NCBI RefSeq assembly: GCF_030272615.1
Contig: NC_081414.1
Span: 310,635,664 to 310,699,663 of the forward strand
DNA from: Cryptomeria japonica
Lineage: Eukaryota > Streptophyta > Pinopsida > Cupressales > Cupressaceae
DNA: 64,000 nt
Direction of reading: 5' to 3'
Shown here in pieces: positions 1 to 9,849 of this stretch (its first letter is position 1; each line of letters starts with the position of its first letter). Position numbers and translations under genes: made by a program. The notes under the pieces were generated by a model. The model had not been told where the DNA came from and did not search any database. It saw only the letters and a program-made list of their open reading frames with translations.

Positions 1-99
1 TTAATCAAAGTCTAAGTGGTGAGGAAAGGAGAGAAACACCAAGTCAGCCTTATGAGTGAACTACTTTGCACTTGATGAAATTGTTGAGTGATGAGGTTG

Positions 100-758
100 G
101 AGGATCTTCCTTTACTATCCTAAATCCCCAACCTAGTTCATGAAGTGATGATTTTGTCCTTCACTTGCTCAAATCCCCGACTTGTGAAGGCCCAAAGATT
201 GAAGAAATTTAAAGGCGGTTATGGTGAGTTTGCCTTGGTAAAAGAAGATGCAAATGTTTTGAAGGTAAGTTAAGTGAAGAAAATTTGATGTTAAAGGTGA
301 GGAATGCAACTTGAGCAGCATATCCTCACCTCTTCAAATCCCCGGTCATCATCTTGCCTTGCACCTCCCAAATGCCCAGCCAACTTTGAGTGAGATGTCC
401 TCACCCTTCAAAATCCCCAACCTTGCTTTGTCCTGGCAACCTCTAATCCCCAACCTCATTTTTTCCTAACAGCCCAAAAACACTGACCACTCCACACAAT
501 CTGTCCTCACAATTTGAAATCCCCGCCATGACTTGGCAAATGTCTTCATCCACCTAAAAGTCCGACCTACCTCAAAAGTTGATGAATTCATGACTTGGCA
601 AAGGAAGGAGCAGCAATAGGACATCAGGCCAAACGAATAGCTAGTTTGGTGAAAAAGTGAATCTGATTGAGACAATCATCAACTCGGTGAAGTCAACAAG
701 TAACTTCCTTCACCCATCTAATCCCTGACCTCACAACTCACATTTCATGTCTTTACCA
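100..758 (+). repeat. Degenerate CCCCGACC word array, left block
   Basis: A short word close to CAAAATCCCCGACC recurs every 25 to 150 bases, near 121, 169, 335, 369, 409, 444, 518, 555 and 718, always in the same orientation. The spacers do not resemble each other, so this is not an ordinary tandem satellite. No convincing gene overlaps it. The same words continue at 1,967-2,345 on the far side of the hAT insertion, so the array was one block before that insertion. It resembles in style the TAGCGCAT arrays of the Tat element further right, which suggests, without proof, that it is the leader or 3' region of another LTR element. Bases 1-99 show nothing recognisable. Confidence 0.6.
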
Positions 759-766
759 ATCAAAAG
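759..766. repeat. hAT target-site duplication, left copy
   Basis: The 8-bp sequence ATCAAAAG directly precedes the hAT terminus and is repeated without mismatch at 1,959-1,966. Eight bases is the duplication length made by hAT transposases. Confidence 0.85.
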
Positions 767-794
767 CATAGAAACAGGACTTGCCTAAACTCGG

Positions 795-905
795 CGAGTC
801 CGAGTCCGAGTCATGCTCGTTGAGTCTCTGGGACTCGGACTCGGACTCGGACTCGTCCAAGTCGAGTCCGAGTCTGGCGAGCAACTCGCCAGACTCGGCG
901 AGTCC
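795..905. repeat. hAT subterminal hexamer array, left
   Basis: Overlapping GAGTCC / GGACTC hexamers occur in both orientations just inside the left terminal inverted repeat, including a run of three GGACTC units near 830-850. A matching array lies at the other end (1,830-1,950). Confidence 0.75.
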
Positions 906-1215
906 CAAGCCCCAAACTCGGCTACTAGCTGGGTTAGCAAAATGACAAAAAAATTACATTTTAAAAAGTTTTTTTTAAATGAATGGTATCGTCTTTGTTC
1001 ACTACAACCTTCGCCTGAGAATGAGAAAAATTAGGGTTACAACATGTCAGCCAAAAGAAAAATAACACCCAACACCTTTATTAAATAATAAGTTTTTTTG
1101 GCCTCACGGGGCGCTGCCCCTCGACCCCGCCCTGTATCGCGACAGGGAGCGCACAAGGGGTGCTGCCCCTTGACCCCACCTTGGGGGTGCTGCCCCCAAG
1201 CCCCCGTCGAAAAAT

Positions 1216-1509
1216 ATGGGGGGAAACTACGTCGATAGAAGTAGGGAAAATTTAAGCTCCGAGTCTGACACTGATTGGATCGACCAGGTAGATATAGAGG
1301 CTGAGACTGTAGCCATGGCAGAGGAGGAGCGGAGAGCACGAGCACAGACAGGAGATTCAGAGGCAGATAGTGACACGGATGTTCCTGATGTTGGTGAGCA
1401 TGGCATGGTGTCACGGGGAGCGGCTAAGGCTGTCAAATCATCCAGGACCTACCTTAGATGCCTTCGTAGGGGGCCAAGGCCGGAGGGTGCAGGCTCCTCT
1501 GAGCCATAG
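1216..1509 (+). pseudogene. hAT transposase C-terminal remnant
   Basis: A 97-codon frame runs toward the right terminus. It is rich in Ser, Asp and Glu and contains SESDTDWIDQVDIEAE and AEEERRARAQ. Acidic, low-complexity tails like this follow the dimerisation domain in plant hAT transposases, but no catalytic or dimerisation residue is present. Orientation and position (3' part of the gene next to the right end) fit an internal-deletion derivative. It could also be a chance frame in GC-rich sequence. The identification rests on context and composition, so it is tentative. Confidence 0.4.
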
Positions 1510-1829
1510 GCTTGTAGTTGTATTTACCTTTGGTATTTGTATGAAACATTTGATGATGATCATATGATGACATGGATTTTTTATTCCATGAGTTTTGTAA
1601 TATTGTATACATTTGACAATATTTATATATCTATGTTTGTTATTTCCTTCAGCTACAATTTGCGTTTATGCTTATGTGATTGATGTATACTTGTGTATGT
1701 AATCAAATGAGTCGAGTTTGATGATGTTATTGTGTCTTTAAGGTGTATTCAATAAAGGGTGCCTGAAACAAGTTTTAAATCTTTAAAGATCTCTAAATTT
1801 CTTGAGTTTTTCACTTTCCCAAGTCAAAC

Positions 1830-1950
1830 CGAGTCTGGAGCCGAGTCTGATGCCGAGTCCTGAGTCCCAAGTCCGAGTCCGAGTCGGCCTTGCCGAGTCC
1901 GAGCCGAGTCCGAGTACGCCTTGTCGAGTCCGAGCCGAGTCCGAGTCCCG
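1830..1950. repeat. hAT subterminal hexamer array, right
   Basis: GAGTCC/GAGTCGG hexamers repeat at least ten times just inside the right terminus. They are predominantly in one orientation, complementary to much of the left array, which lets the two ends pair. Confidence 0.75.
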
Positions 1951-1958
1951 TTTCTTTG

Positions 1959-1966
1959 ATCAAAAG
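1959..1966. repeat. hAT target-site duplication, right copy
   Basis: ATCAAAAG, identical to 759-766. Confidence 0.85.
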
Positions 1967-2345
1967 GCCTAGCCGCTCAAAATCCCCACCACTTCTCATT
2001 TCATGGCCTCACCACTCAAAATCTCCGACCTCACAACATGGCCACACCCCTTGAATTCCCCGACCATTCATGCTTCATGGCGGCACAAGTCAAAAACTCC
2101 AACCATAATATGGCCACTCACCTCAAAAACCCCGACCACCATTCAATACATGGTGGCACTACCTCAATGCTCCGCCCTCACAACATGTCTGCACTCAACC
2201 AAAGGTCCGGCCATAATCTATCCTGGCAGGCCAAAATTTCCAACCATTCATGCTTCATGGTGGCACCTCCCTAAAAGCCCGACCAGGCTATGTCCCCACG
2301 CCTTCAAATGCCTAGTCACATCTTTAGCAAGGAGTCCCGACATGT
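1967..2345 (+). repeat. Degenerate CCCCGACC word array, right block
   Basis: About eleven further copies of the CAAAATCCCCGACC-like word occur, near 1,977, 2,017, 2,050, 2,090, 2,123, 2,161, 2,199, 2,231, 2,272, 2,305 and 2,335. Spacing is tighter (about 30-40 bases) than in the left block. A phrase CATTCATGCTTCATGG also occurs twice (about 2,066 and 2,246), so part of the array grew by local duplication. Open frames across it are probably by-products of the word composition. Confidence 0.6.
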
Positions 2346-3055
2346 TAAGACCCACGGCCAAGGGCAAACAGATAAAAATCAGACCCTTAAGAGGTGAAGT
2401 CAGACCTGAAATCAGTAAAATCAGACATGGATCAGAACTGAGAATATCATTTCCCAAGTAAAATCAGTCATTTCTTGATCCAAGTAAAGGTTAGAAGGCA
2501 AGGTTTAGAACAGTATTAAGTACTTTATTTACATTGTTCTTGATTTGTATTCATGCTCTTTTCAGGTTGAAGCCAGAGGCAAAGCAGATGAAAAGGAAAA
2601 CCGAAGGCTCATCGGCTCATTTACAACATCAAGATCACACTCAACAATACGAAGAAGGAGATCAGCCTGACTTCATCATTACATCAATGTCATGAGGGAT
2701 TGCTCAAGCACATCAAGGCAAAGAAATTCAAGGACGTCACACCAAGAGAAGAGTAGTGAAGCTGAAGGACAATTGCAACATCTTGAATTTCCTCCGGAAA
2801 TCCAAGATCCTAAGCTAGTACAACCAGAAGATACTCATACATCAAGAGGAATTTCACCAGGTTGGGGAAATGTTCCAAGTTCAAGGCTAGGATGCAATGC
2901 ATGACCCAGTTCTAGACATCACAAGGAAGAGGTTTTCACACGAGAAAGAGGATGCAAATGTGATCGAGGCAAAAGATAGCTCCATAAGAATTAATCAAAG
3001 TTAAAAGATGATGCAATTTGGGAAAATTTCCCACCATCATCACATCGGGCGCTTG
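2346..3055. other. No gene recognised
   Basis: Short frames such as 2,692-2,904 occur, but none shows a domain or motif that I recognise. The stretch joins the word array to an LTR-like block and probably belongs to the same decayed element. Confidence 0.5.
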
Positions 3056-3059
3056 GAAA

Positions 3060-4091
3060 TGTTGGGTATCAAGAGATATGCCTCGATCACCTACACCTGT
3101 GATGAGTTATGAGGAGCTGGCTGAGGTGGCGTTGAAGTCATCACTTATCCAATCACATCATTCCATGTCAAGGCGCCTAGATTCAATGCACTTGACTCAT
3201 CCATCGAGGAGGATAACTACCACATGTGGAGGCACAAAGTTCGATGTACCTACCCTCATCATCTATTGGTTGGAATTCAATGAAGGACATGTGTCCTATG
3301 TATTGTAATTTTATCATTGGTCAAGCATTAAATCTATGTAATGGGTGTAACAAACCCTAATTAGGGTTTCTATCTTTTAATCCTAGCAATTGATGTGGAT
3401 TTAATCTTGGTCATTCAATTGTATTGAGAGCACTATATAAGGCTTGCTCTCCTCATTTGTAAAGGTTAATAGTTTGATAGGAGGTTAATAGTGAATAAGT
3501 AGCAACTAAATCATTAGAAGTAGATTAGAGTAGGAGAAAAGGAGATTGTTGTCAAGACATTGTTGCAAGAGGCATATTATTTTCATTGAAAAATGTGGTG
3601 AATTTCATATGTTGATTCAACATTTGCATGGTCTCTACTTCTCATTTATTTCCATGTTGATTAGATTGCTGGAAGCAATTGTGGATGATTAATGGTAAAA
3701 TTCACATATTCATACTACTTGTATTTTGTTGATTGCCAAATACTTTGCGTGGTCAACTGAGCTCTTTATACAAGCTCAACTTCAATTGCTACTCACCCAT
3801 TGATATGCATCACTTTGATGGTGTCTATGTTGTTGGTGGTGATTTGGACATCATAAGATTACCTTAGAAGATTGCACTAGCTTTATGGAGTTGTTCTTTG
3901 CATGGCAAAGCAAAGCCTAGTAGAGTTTCATCAAATCGTTCATAGTCTCTTACATTCCTAAGATTAGAATAGCTTTCTAAACCCTCATCCTTTTTATTTA
4001 TTTTTTCAAATCAAGTAAAATTCCACGTTCCAGCAGCATTCAAACATTCAAGTTCAATGTAAGTCCCCCATGTGATTCCAACAAATCACAT
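3060..4091 (+). repeat. LTR-like block with TATA box
   Basis: The block starts TGTTGGGTATC and ends GATTCCAACA, giving short inverted ends of the TG...CA type. It has a good TATA box (TATATAA at 3,434-3,440) followed by a pyrimidine-rich stretch, as in the U3/R region of an LTR. No second copy is in the window, and no primer site or target duplication was found. The boundaries are guesses. Confidence 0.35.
3434..3440 (+). promoter_or_regulatory. TATA box in LTR-like block
   Basis: TATATAA in the context CACTATATAAGGC, with typical spacing from the CT-rich downstream sequence. It is the best core-promoter signal in the left 4 kb. Confidence 0.4.
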
Positions 4092-4227
4092 CACAATCAT
4101 TGAGTCCATCCATGTATAAGGTCAAGACCTGACTATTGGAACCTTAGAGTCATCTCATTGGATCACATAGTTTAGCATCCAAGAAGTCTTCGTTCAAAAG
4201 AGGATAAGACACTTAGTATTTTATTTT

Positions 4228-4482
4228 GTGTTTGAAGGTGTCATAAAAAACACATCAACAGAGATGAAGTTCAAATCTGAGGGTAAGAATGTGGTGTTGA
4301 GGGGAATGTCTAATGCAAGGGCACAAGTAGTTTGCTTCAAACGTATGGAGAGACTTTTCAAGCATGATCAGGTAGAGTGGGCAGCAGAGTGTATTATCAT
4401 GCCCACAGTTTCAAAAGAGAAGAGATTATACCATCCAAATATTCAAGTTTTGCTATCAAAGCGACACAAGACTTTTAGTAGC
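4228..4482 (+). pseudogene. Ty3/gypsy pol fragment, upstream part
   Basis: The frame reads through motifs typical of the linker between protease and reverse transcriptase in Ty3/gypsy elements, including VVLRGMSNAR, MERLFKHDQVEWAAECII and YHPNIQVLLSKRHKTF. It stops making sense at 4,483, where the inverted-LTR insertion begins. The missing continuation (PPGKPHDKR, then the RT start) is found directly after that insertion at 7,781. The two parts were therefore one gene when the insertion happened. The sequence upstream of 4,228 does not continue the protein, so the 5' part is lost. Confidence 0.7.
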
Positions 4483-4487
4483 ATTCA
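4483..4487. repeat. Target-site duplication, left copy
   Basis: ATTCA lies just before the left end of the inverted-LTR element. The right copy at 7,777-7,781 is ATTCC, which is also what the interrupted pol reading frame requires. One mismatch has therefore arisen in the left copy. Confidence 0.7.
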
Positions 4488-4831
4488 TGTTTACCACTAT
4501 ATTAAATACATGAAGTAATAATAAAGATGACAATGCAATCCAGATACAAGAGTAAAATATATCTTTATTCACACATGAAATTATTACAAAGAAGAAGACC
4601 AAAGATGGTCAGCCAAGGATTACAATTGATCCGACTACATCATATTACATTCCTTGACGATACACAATTTATTTAAATGACCCAACATTTGCCAAGAGGA
4701 ACACAATTGTTAATCAACTGACACTTATAACTACCCAAGAATGAAAAACAACTTAATATGAACAATTAGTAAATTGTCAGATAATCAATATTATCAAACA
4801 CAACAATAGACATTGTACACTGACTACATCA
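4488..4831 (-). repeat. LTR, minus orientation (left arm)
   Basis: Read on the minus strand, this LTR starts TGATGTAGTC and ends AAACA, and it matches 7,427-7,776 closely. A TATA-like stretch (TTTAAAT region, about 4,670) and an AATAAA-type signal lie in U3 and R respectively. Confidence 0.7.
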
Positions 4832-4848
4832 TCCCCCCAAAAGAAAAA
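4832..4848 (-). other. Polypurine tract next to left-arm LTR
   Basis: Read on the minus strand, CTTTTTCTTTTGGGGGGA directly precedes the LTR start. The same tract precedes the right-arm LTR at 7,410-7,426. A polypurine tract at this place marks the 3' end of an LTR element, so both arms are 3' ends. Confidence 0.6.
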
Positions 4849-5035
4849 GTCGTCTTCTAAACAAGTAAACATCAAGTAATATTCCGAAAGACTAAAGACG
4901 AGAGTTGAGGCAATGACTTGTACTATGCAAACTCAAAGTTGTGTACTTGAAAACCAACGAGATCAAGGGGCAACATCATTTTGCAACGTACAGCAAAGTT
5001 CCTTCAAGTATTCCATATGGGAGAAAAACTATGGA

Positions 5036-5403
5036 GTACATGCGCTCTAGAGCCATATCATATGGTGATATATTCATAGCGTACAACAGTCCACAACTCA
5101 TATCGTAAAGCACTCAAACTTTCTCATCGTATGACCTTTGAATTCTAGGGTGCAATGGTTTGGTCAAATAAGTATTATATGGCTACATGATGGTGACAGC
5201 ATACAACCTAGGCAGGGTTCTTTAGGCGTATGGCTTCCTTTGACACTTAATGAACGGCTCCCTAGTGTTGGTAATGTACGGCTTGGCAGGAAAATCACTA
5301 ACATACAACAAAGCTTACATATTGTATGGTGACTCTTGACATCGGATCTTGGTGTACAAAACTTCCTCATCAATAACGTACAAAGTTGCCATCATGACAA
5401 CAT
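5036..5403. repeat. Degenerate GTAC/CATAC word array
   Basis: CGTACAA, CATACAAC, CGTATGG and related words appear at least ten times with unrelated spacers of about 25-40 bases (for example near 5,078, 5,127, 5,200, 5,228, 5,274, 5,300 and 5,370). A second, sparser group lies at about 6,805-6,955. No protein motif was recognised here. Confidence 0.4.
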
Positions 5404-5419
5404 ACGAAGGATTCATCAT

Positions 5420-6240
5420 GATTGTAGTGTTGTAAATTGTAACCCTTCACAATTTTACACTCTTTTGTAGTGTCGTAAATTGTAACCCTTTACAATTTTA
5501 CACTCCTTTTTGTGCCCTTAGTGTGTGTTCTCCTAGCTCTTATCTAAGTGTATTTTTGGCCTTTGCACTACAAAATTGATGTCATATGTTTACATGGTGA
5601 TCTGAACCTCTGCCCCAAGACTGAGTGCACCTAGTTCACACCTGATTCACCCTGTTCTGGGTGGATAAGGGCATTTGGACACCCTTGTCCCTCTAGTCTG
5701 GGCCCAATTTTGAATATGTTGATGCCCAATTCCCGCCAGTTGGTTTGCTATCCCAGTACTTCAATATGACCATTGGAGGTCAGCCTAATTTACAAAATAC
5801 CTTGAGAAGCCTCTATAAGAGCATCCTTTCAATTCATTTTCATATCTCATATCTCATGCATGTCATATCATCACATCCATCAAACATCAAAGTGACATCT
5901 CATCCCACCATATCCTTCAAGCATTCTTCAAATCTAAGCATTATGGAGTAGCGAGTCACAACAATCCTTATGCAAGCATGTTTTCATGATTGATTCCTTT
6001 ACATCTTGTCATGTCAGGTTATTGCATCAACACTTGTGAGTCATGTTCAAAAAGCATTGCATCATCATCCATTGTCAATTGCTGCAAGCTCGAGGTACAA
6101 TTTCCAGCATTCTGCTTCAAAGCTTTCCTTTCAATTTATCAATTTCATTCAAGGATTAATTCCAACTCAGGGTTTGACCTAGGCAAACCCCTATCAAACA
6201 ACACCATTTTTCCTCCTTTGCATGTGTAGGTGACAGGATC
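5420..6240 (+). repeat. LTR-like block in the centre of the insertion
   Basis: It begins TGTAGTGTTGTAAATTGTAAC. A 45-bp segment of this start is duplicated in tandem at 5,420-5,510. TCTATAAGAG at 5,812-5,821 is a plausible TATA box. The layout fits a U3-R region of a gypsy LTR. The right boundary could not be fixed and no target duplication was found. Confidence 0.3.
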
Positions 6241-7225
6241 TTGAGACAACAAATATAGATTTAGAAAGAGTACACAAAGACGCACAAAACCCACTTTTGC
6301 AAAGGCAAAAAAGCAATGGCAAGGTTAGTTGCCCATCATTTTCCGACAGCTTTTTGACAAAAATTCAGGGAAAGACTTAGAACAACATCCTGATCCCAAA
6401 AATATATTTGTTGTTCGCATTTGACATTGTTGGACAGTGGCACCTAAGCACCATTGTCCCACATTCCCGAGTCTAGATTTCAAACACAAGTGCCTCTCTA
6501 CTTCTTATTTCTAGAGTTGTACTTTATGTCTACATATGTTATCTAAAATTGTCTGTGCATGTTGGTTATTGTCAATTTCACATCATTAACCTTAGATCTT
6601 GCATTCAATTCATTTCATTTCCTATTGCACATCTTCAACTCAATCAAATAGTACTGAATTCACCTTGTGCTCAGCCCTTTCCTAATAAGTTTGAGGTTGA
6701 TCCTTTTGAGTTCACTCTCTTTCTAAATGTAATCATTGTGAAATAGGTTTAATTCCTAGTTTGCATGTATTAACTAGTGAACCCTATTTCCATCCATTAC
6801 AATGGCATAGTACGATAGCATTCAATCTTACACATCATATTGGCTATCCTTAGCAGCAAAGTACAGATTTATCTTGAGCACATCATACGACCTTCTTCCA
6901 CATACAAAGTACAACATCATTCATACCTTGCATACATACAACTCGGCAAGTGTTCATTGACACAACGAACAATACTGGCACCCTTTCATTTTAGCATCCA
7001 ATGGTACAAGCAAGTCAAAAATTTCACTTGGAGAGCAGTGCACTCTTCCCATGTATGACTACCACTTCGGTTCATTACACAACAACCATCAACCCATTTC
7101 TGAAATAAGTCTATTTTTGAGCTTTGCCAACACTACTTTTGGCATCTTAACAAATCAGAAAAATGATGTGCGCCATGGAATTCAGTGTGGTTTTGAACAT
7201 CTTAAATTGGGCTTAGTGGTGGGGG
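6241..7225. other. No gene recognised; sparse GTAC words
   Basis: This is the inner right part of the inverted-LTR insertion. Words such as CATACGAC, AGTACAACA and CATACATACAAC occur between 6,805 and 6,955. Nothing else was identified. Confidence 0.4.
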
Positions 7226-7300
7226 CTCCTCCCCCAGACCCCATTGGGGGCACTGGCCCTTGACCCCGTTGAGGGCAGTGCCCCTAAACCCCCATTGGAT
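7226..7300. repeat. GC-rich GGGGCT/CCCC stretch
   Basis: Alternating G-run and C-run words (GGGGGCTCCTCCCCCAGACC and variants) form short imperfect hairpins. Similar stretches occur near the 3' end of many plant retroelements. A shortened inverted counterpart lies at about 4,960-4,985. Confidence 0.5.
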
Positions 7301-7426
7301 TTTTCAAGTACACAACTTTGAGTTTGCACAATACAAGTCATTGTCTCAACTCTTGTCATTGGTCTTCCCGAATATTACTTTATGTTTACTTGTTGTCTGG
7401 AAGACAACTTTTTCTTTTGGGGGGGA

Positions 7427-7776
7427 TGATGTAGTCAATGTACAATATCTATTGTTGTGTTTGATAATATTGGTTATCGGACAATGTACTAATTGTCCAT
7501 ATGAAGTTTGCCATTCTCGAGTAGTTATAAGCATCGATTGGTTAACAGTTGTGTTCCTCTTGGCAACTGTCGAGTCATTTAAATATAGTGTGTATTGTCA
7601 AGGAATGTAATATGATGTAGTCGGGTCAACTATAATCCTTGGCCGACCATTTATGGTCTTCTTCTTTGTAATAGTTTCATGTGCGAATAAAGATAAATTT
7701 TAATCCTATATCCAGTACACACTATCATCTTTATTATTACTTCGTGTATTTAATTTATCAAATATAGCAATAAACA
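7427..7776 (+). repeat. LTR, plus orientation (right arm)
   Basis: The LTR starts TGATGTAGTC after a polypurine tract (7,410-7,426) and ends AATAAACA. A TATA-like TTAAATATA lies near 7,579 and AATAAA near 7,687, in the order expected for U3, R and U5. Its inverted counterpart is 4,488-4,831. Confidence 0.7.
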
Positions 7777-7781
7777 ATTCC
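7777..7781. repeat. Target-site duplication, right copy
   Basis: ATTCC, one mismatch from 4,483-4,487. Confidence 0.7.
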
Positions 7782-8582
7782 TCCAGGTAAGCCTCATGAC
7801 AAGAGATTGAGCGTATCATTGAGGTAGAGGATGGATCCAAACTAGTTATCACCACACCATATAGGCATCCTAAGAGGCACAAGGATGAGATAGAGAAAGC
7901 ACTTAAGGAGCTTTTGGATATGGGGCATATTAGATAGAAAAAGAGTCCATTTGCTTCTTCTGTTGTTTTGGTGAAAAAGGATGGTACCATGCATATGTGC
8001 ATAGATTACATGGCATTGAATAAGAAAACTATTAATAATAGGTACCCCATCCCACAAATAGATGAGCTACATGGAGCAGTCTATTTTTCTAAGATTGACT
8101 TGAGCTCTGGATACCATCAGATTAGAGTCAAAGAGGACATAGAAATAAAACATTCAGATATCACTTTGGCCACTTTGAGTTTCTTGCCACACCCTTTAGT
8201 TTAACCAATGCACCTACTACATTTCAGTCTTGCATGAACAAGGTATTCAGTAAGCAATTACACAAGTTTGTTTTGATTTTCTTTGATGACATTTATTTTC
8301 AGCAGCTCATGGGACAAGCACTTGAAGCATTTGAATGAGGTTTTGAAAGTAAGTCATTGTTTGCTAAGGAAACCAAGAGTGAGTTTTAGATGATAGAATT
8401 GTTATAACTTGGGCACATAATCAGCTCTAAGGGAGGTAGTGTAGACCCTAAGAAAATCAAAGCTATACTTGATTGGCCTCCACCCACTAATCTCACACTG
8501 TTGAAGGGTTTCTTTGGGCTATGTGGCTTCTATAGGAGGTTTGTCAAGGGGTTTTCACAATTGGCTGCCCCACTTATAGATA
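7777..8582 (+). pseudogene. Ty3/gypsy reverse transcriptase, downstream part
   Basis: Reading across several frames gives the classical Ty3/gypsy RT order: [71 protein letters not shown], then LTNAP, FDDI at the catalytic site, LGHIIS and the [20 protein letters not shown] segment. At least one stop (about 7,936) and several frameshifts break it. It continues the fragment at 4,228-4,482. It ends abruptly near 8,582, before the RNase H domain, where unrelated minus-strand coding sequence begins. The RT type is a chromovirus-like gypsy, clearly different from the Tat RT at 52 kb. Confidence 0.8.
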
Positions 8583-9799
8583 TGTTAGTCTTTCTACTAA
8601 CTCGAGAAGCTTACATACCAAAGTATCAACATTACACAACATCTTGTTCAATTTAATGATTGGGTCTTCAATGTCAACAAATGCTCCTTGGTAATTTGAA
8701 TTCTCTTTTTTCCTTTGTTCCTCTCCTTTTATTATAGCTACCCACTTTGATCTTTTGATATTCAGCTCCTTGCTTGATAAGCAGTCTTTTATTACATCTT
8801 CCTCATACATCACCTTGTGGAGGTAGCCTGATCTCTTTGTGCTTACTCTAATTTGATTTATGAACCCCTCTAAATCAAAGGCCCTCATAACTGCTAACCC
8901 ATCCTATAAGATTGCAAAATGGGGTGGATATGTTCTAAGCCTTCTTTGTTTATGATAGTAAAGTCAAGAAATCTAATAGAAGAGTGAAAGAGTGACCCCT
9001 TCTTCTGATTTCTCAAAAAAAAATTATCTGACACATTCAATTACCAAATAACTTCTAAATAAGCTAACCTTTTAGGCACGTGTCTTGGCCATATATGAGG
9101 ACTTATTGGACAGCCATAGACTGTAATTATGGTAGTATTGGCATGGAGATACCAGTCTCCGCAATTATGTCGGATGCCTTGTTCAGGGACTCTATCTTTA
9201 GGCCCCAAAAGATCCATCATCTCCTTGTGCAATCTAACCTCTTCTTCAACCAAAAACCCCAAAATTCTTCAAAAACTACATAATTTGAAGTGTCACAATG
9301 ATATATAAGTCCAACATTGGACAAGGAGAGGAACACTTGTGTCATCAACAATCCTCACTTGCAAAGCTTTATCCCAAATTGGCTTCCCTCCATATAAAAA
9401 CAAATGGCATGGTAAAGAATACTATCTCAAATTAACCACTTTGATATTTGCTTTTATTTCCACCAACTGTTTATGAATACCATTTGCAATAAATGTAGCA
9501 AAATCGTGCTCCCTATTCAACATTGGGTTTTGAATATTTGCAACCATCACCATCAAAGAAATTTGGATTATTGTTCTTGCATCATCCCCTAGTACTTGAC
9601 ACAGTGTGTGATAAGTCTTGATGAAGTAATTCTCTAAATAATCAAGGTTAAAGGGCTCTACTTCTTGTTGAGGAATCCTCATGGGCCTCTTATCAAATCC
9701 CCTCAACCTATGCTTAAGGAGCCAAAGAACTATGTAACCGAACCTATCCTTTTGATACTCATTAAAAAAACCAAAATTAATGACTCTATTGACCACCAA
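8574..9799 (-). pseudogene. Unidentified repeat-derived coding remnants
   Basis: Three minus-strand frames lie in a row: 9,422-9,799 (125 codons, with VLWLLKHRLRGFDKRP and HDFATFIANGIHKQLVEIKA), 9,041-9,262 and 8,574-8,888 (104 codons, with MRAFDLEGFINQIRV). Reading between them is blocked by stops and frameshifts, but the amino-acid composition looks like real protein. I do not recognise a family and found no enzyme motif. The run starts exactly where the gypsy RT is cut off, so a second element probably inserted or recombined there. A long gene-derived repeat protein is the simplest reading. Confidence 0.4.
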
Positions 9800-9849
9800 A
9801 TTTAGACCGAAAACCTCAAAATATAAACTTTATCAACACTTATCAACTC

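Larger units (their letters stand above)
767..1958 (+). mobile_element. hAT transposon, internally deleted copy
   Basis: The 1,192-bp element is bounded by a perfect 8-bp duplication. Its terminal inverted repeats are imperfect: CATAGAAACAGGACTTG at the left against CAAAGAAACGGGACTCG read inward from the right, 14 of 17 matching. Both ends carry dense subterminal hexamers: GAGTCC or its complement at about 795-905 and 1,830-1,950. Such subterminal arrays are the usual transposase-binding zones of hAT elements. The interior holds a GC-rich stretch (1,100-1,208) and a short reading frame that looks like the acidic C-terminus of a transposase. The catalytic region is absent, so the copy is non-autonomous. 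It interrupts a CCCCGACC word array. Confidence 0.8.
4488..7776. mobile_element. Insertion with two LTRs in inverted orientation
   Basis: The 3,289-bp insertion begins TGTTTACCACTATA and ends TATAGCAATAAACA. Its outer 500 or so bases on each side are inverted copies of each other. Each arm, read from inside outward, contains a GC-rich 3' stretch, a polypurine tract, and then an LTR of about 345 bp. Both LTRs thus have their U5 ends outward. It lies inside a gypsy pol gene with a 5-bp duplication (ATTCA/ATTCC), so it integrated as a unit. The centre (about 5,000-7,250) holds a degenerate GTAC-word array in each half and a separate LTR-like block. No coding capacity was recognised. Confidence 0.7.

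Noticed and set aside
1037-1414. 125-codon minus-strand frame in the hAT element
   Set aside because: It runs opposite to the transposase remnant through GC-rich hairpin sequence and shows no domain.
2003-2461. 152-codon plus-strand frame in the CCCCGACC array
   Set aside because: Its protein simply repeats the word translation (PTI, HASW, KSPT) and shows no domain.
7226-7300. GC-rich GGGGCT/CCCC stretches as regulatory hairpins or CpG island
   Set aside because: The same style of sequence occurs at 1,100-1,208 in the hAT element. It is common in plant transposons, and nothing suggests a host regulatory role.
4488-7776. A Ginger-type or foldback DNA transposon
   Set aside because: TG...CA ends and a 5-bp duplication would also fit, but the polypurine tracts, TATA and AATAAA order inside each arm point to LTRs. 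No transposase was seen.
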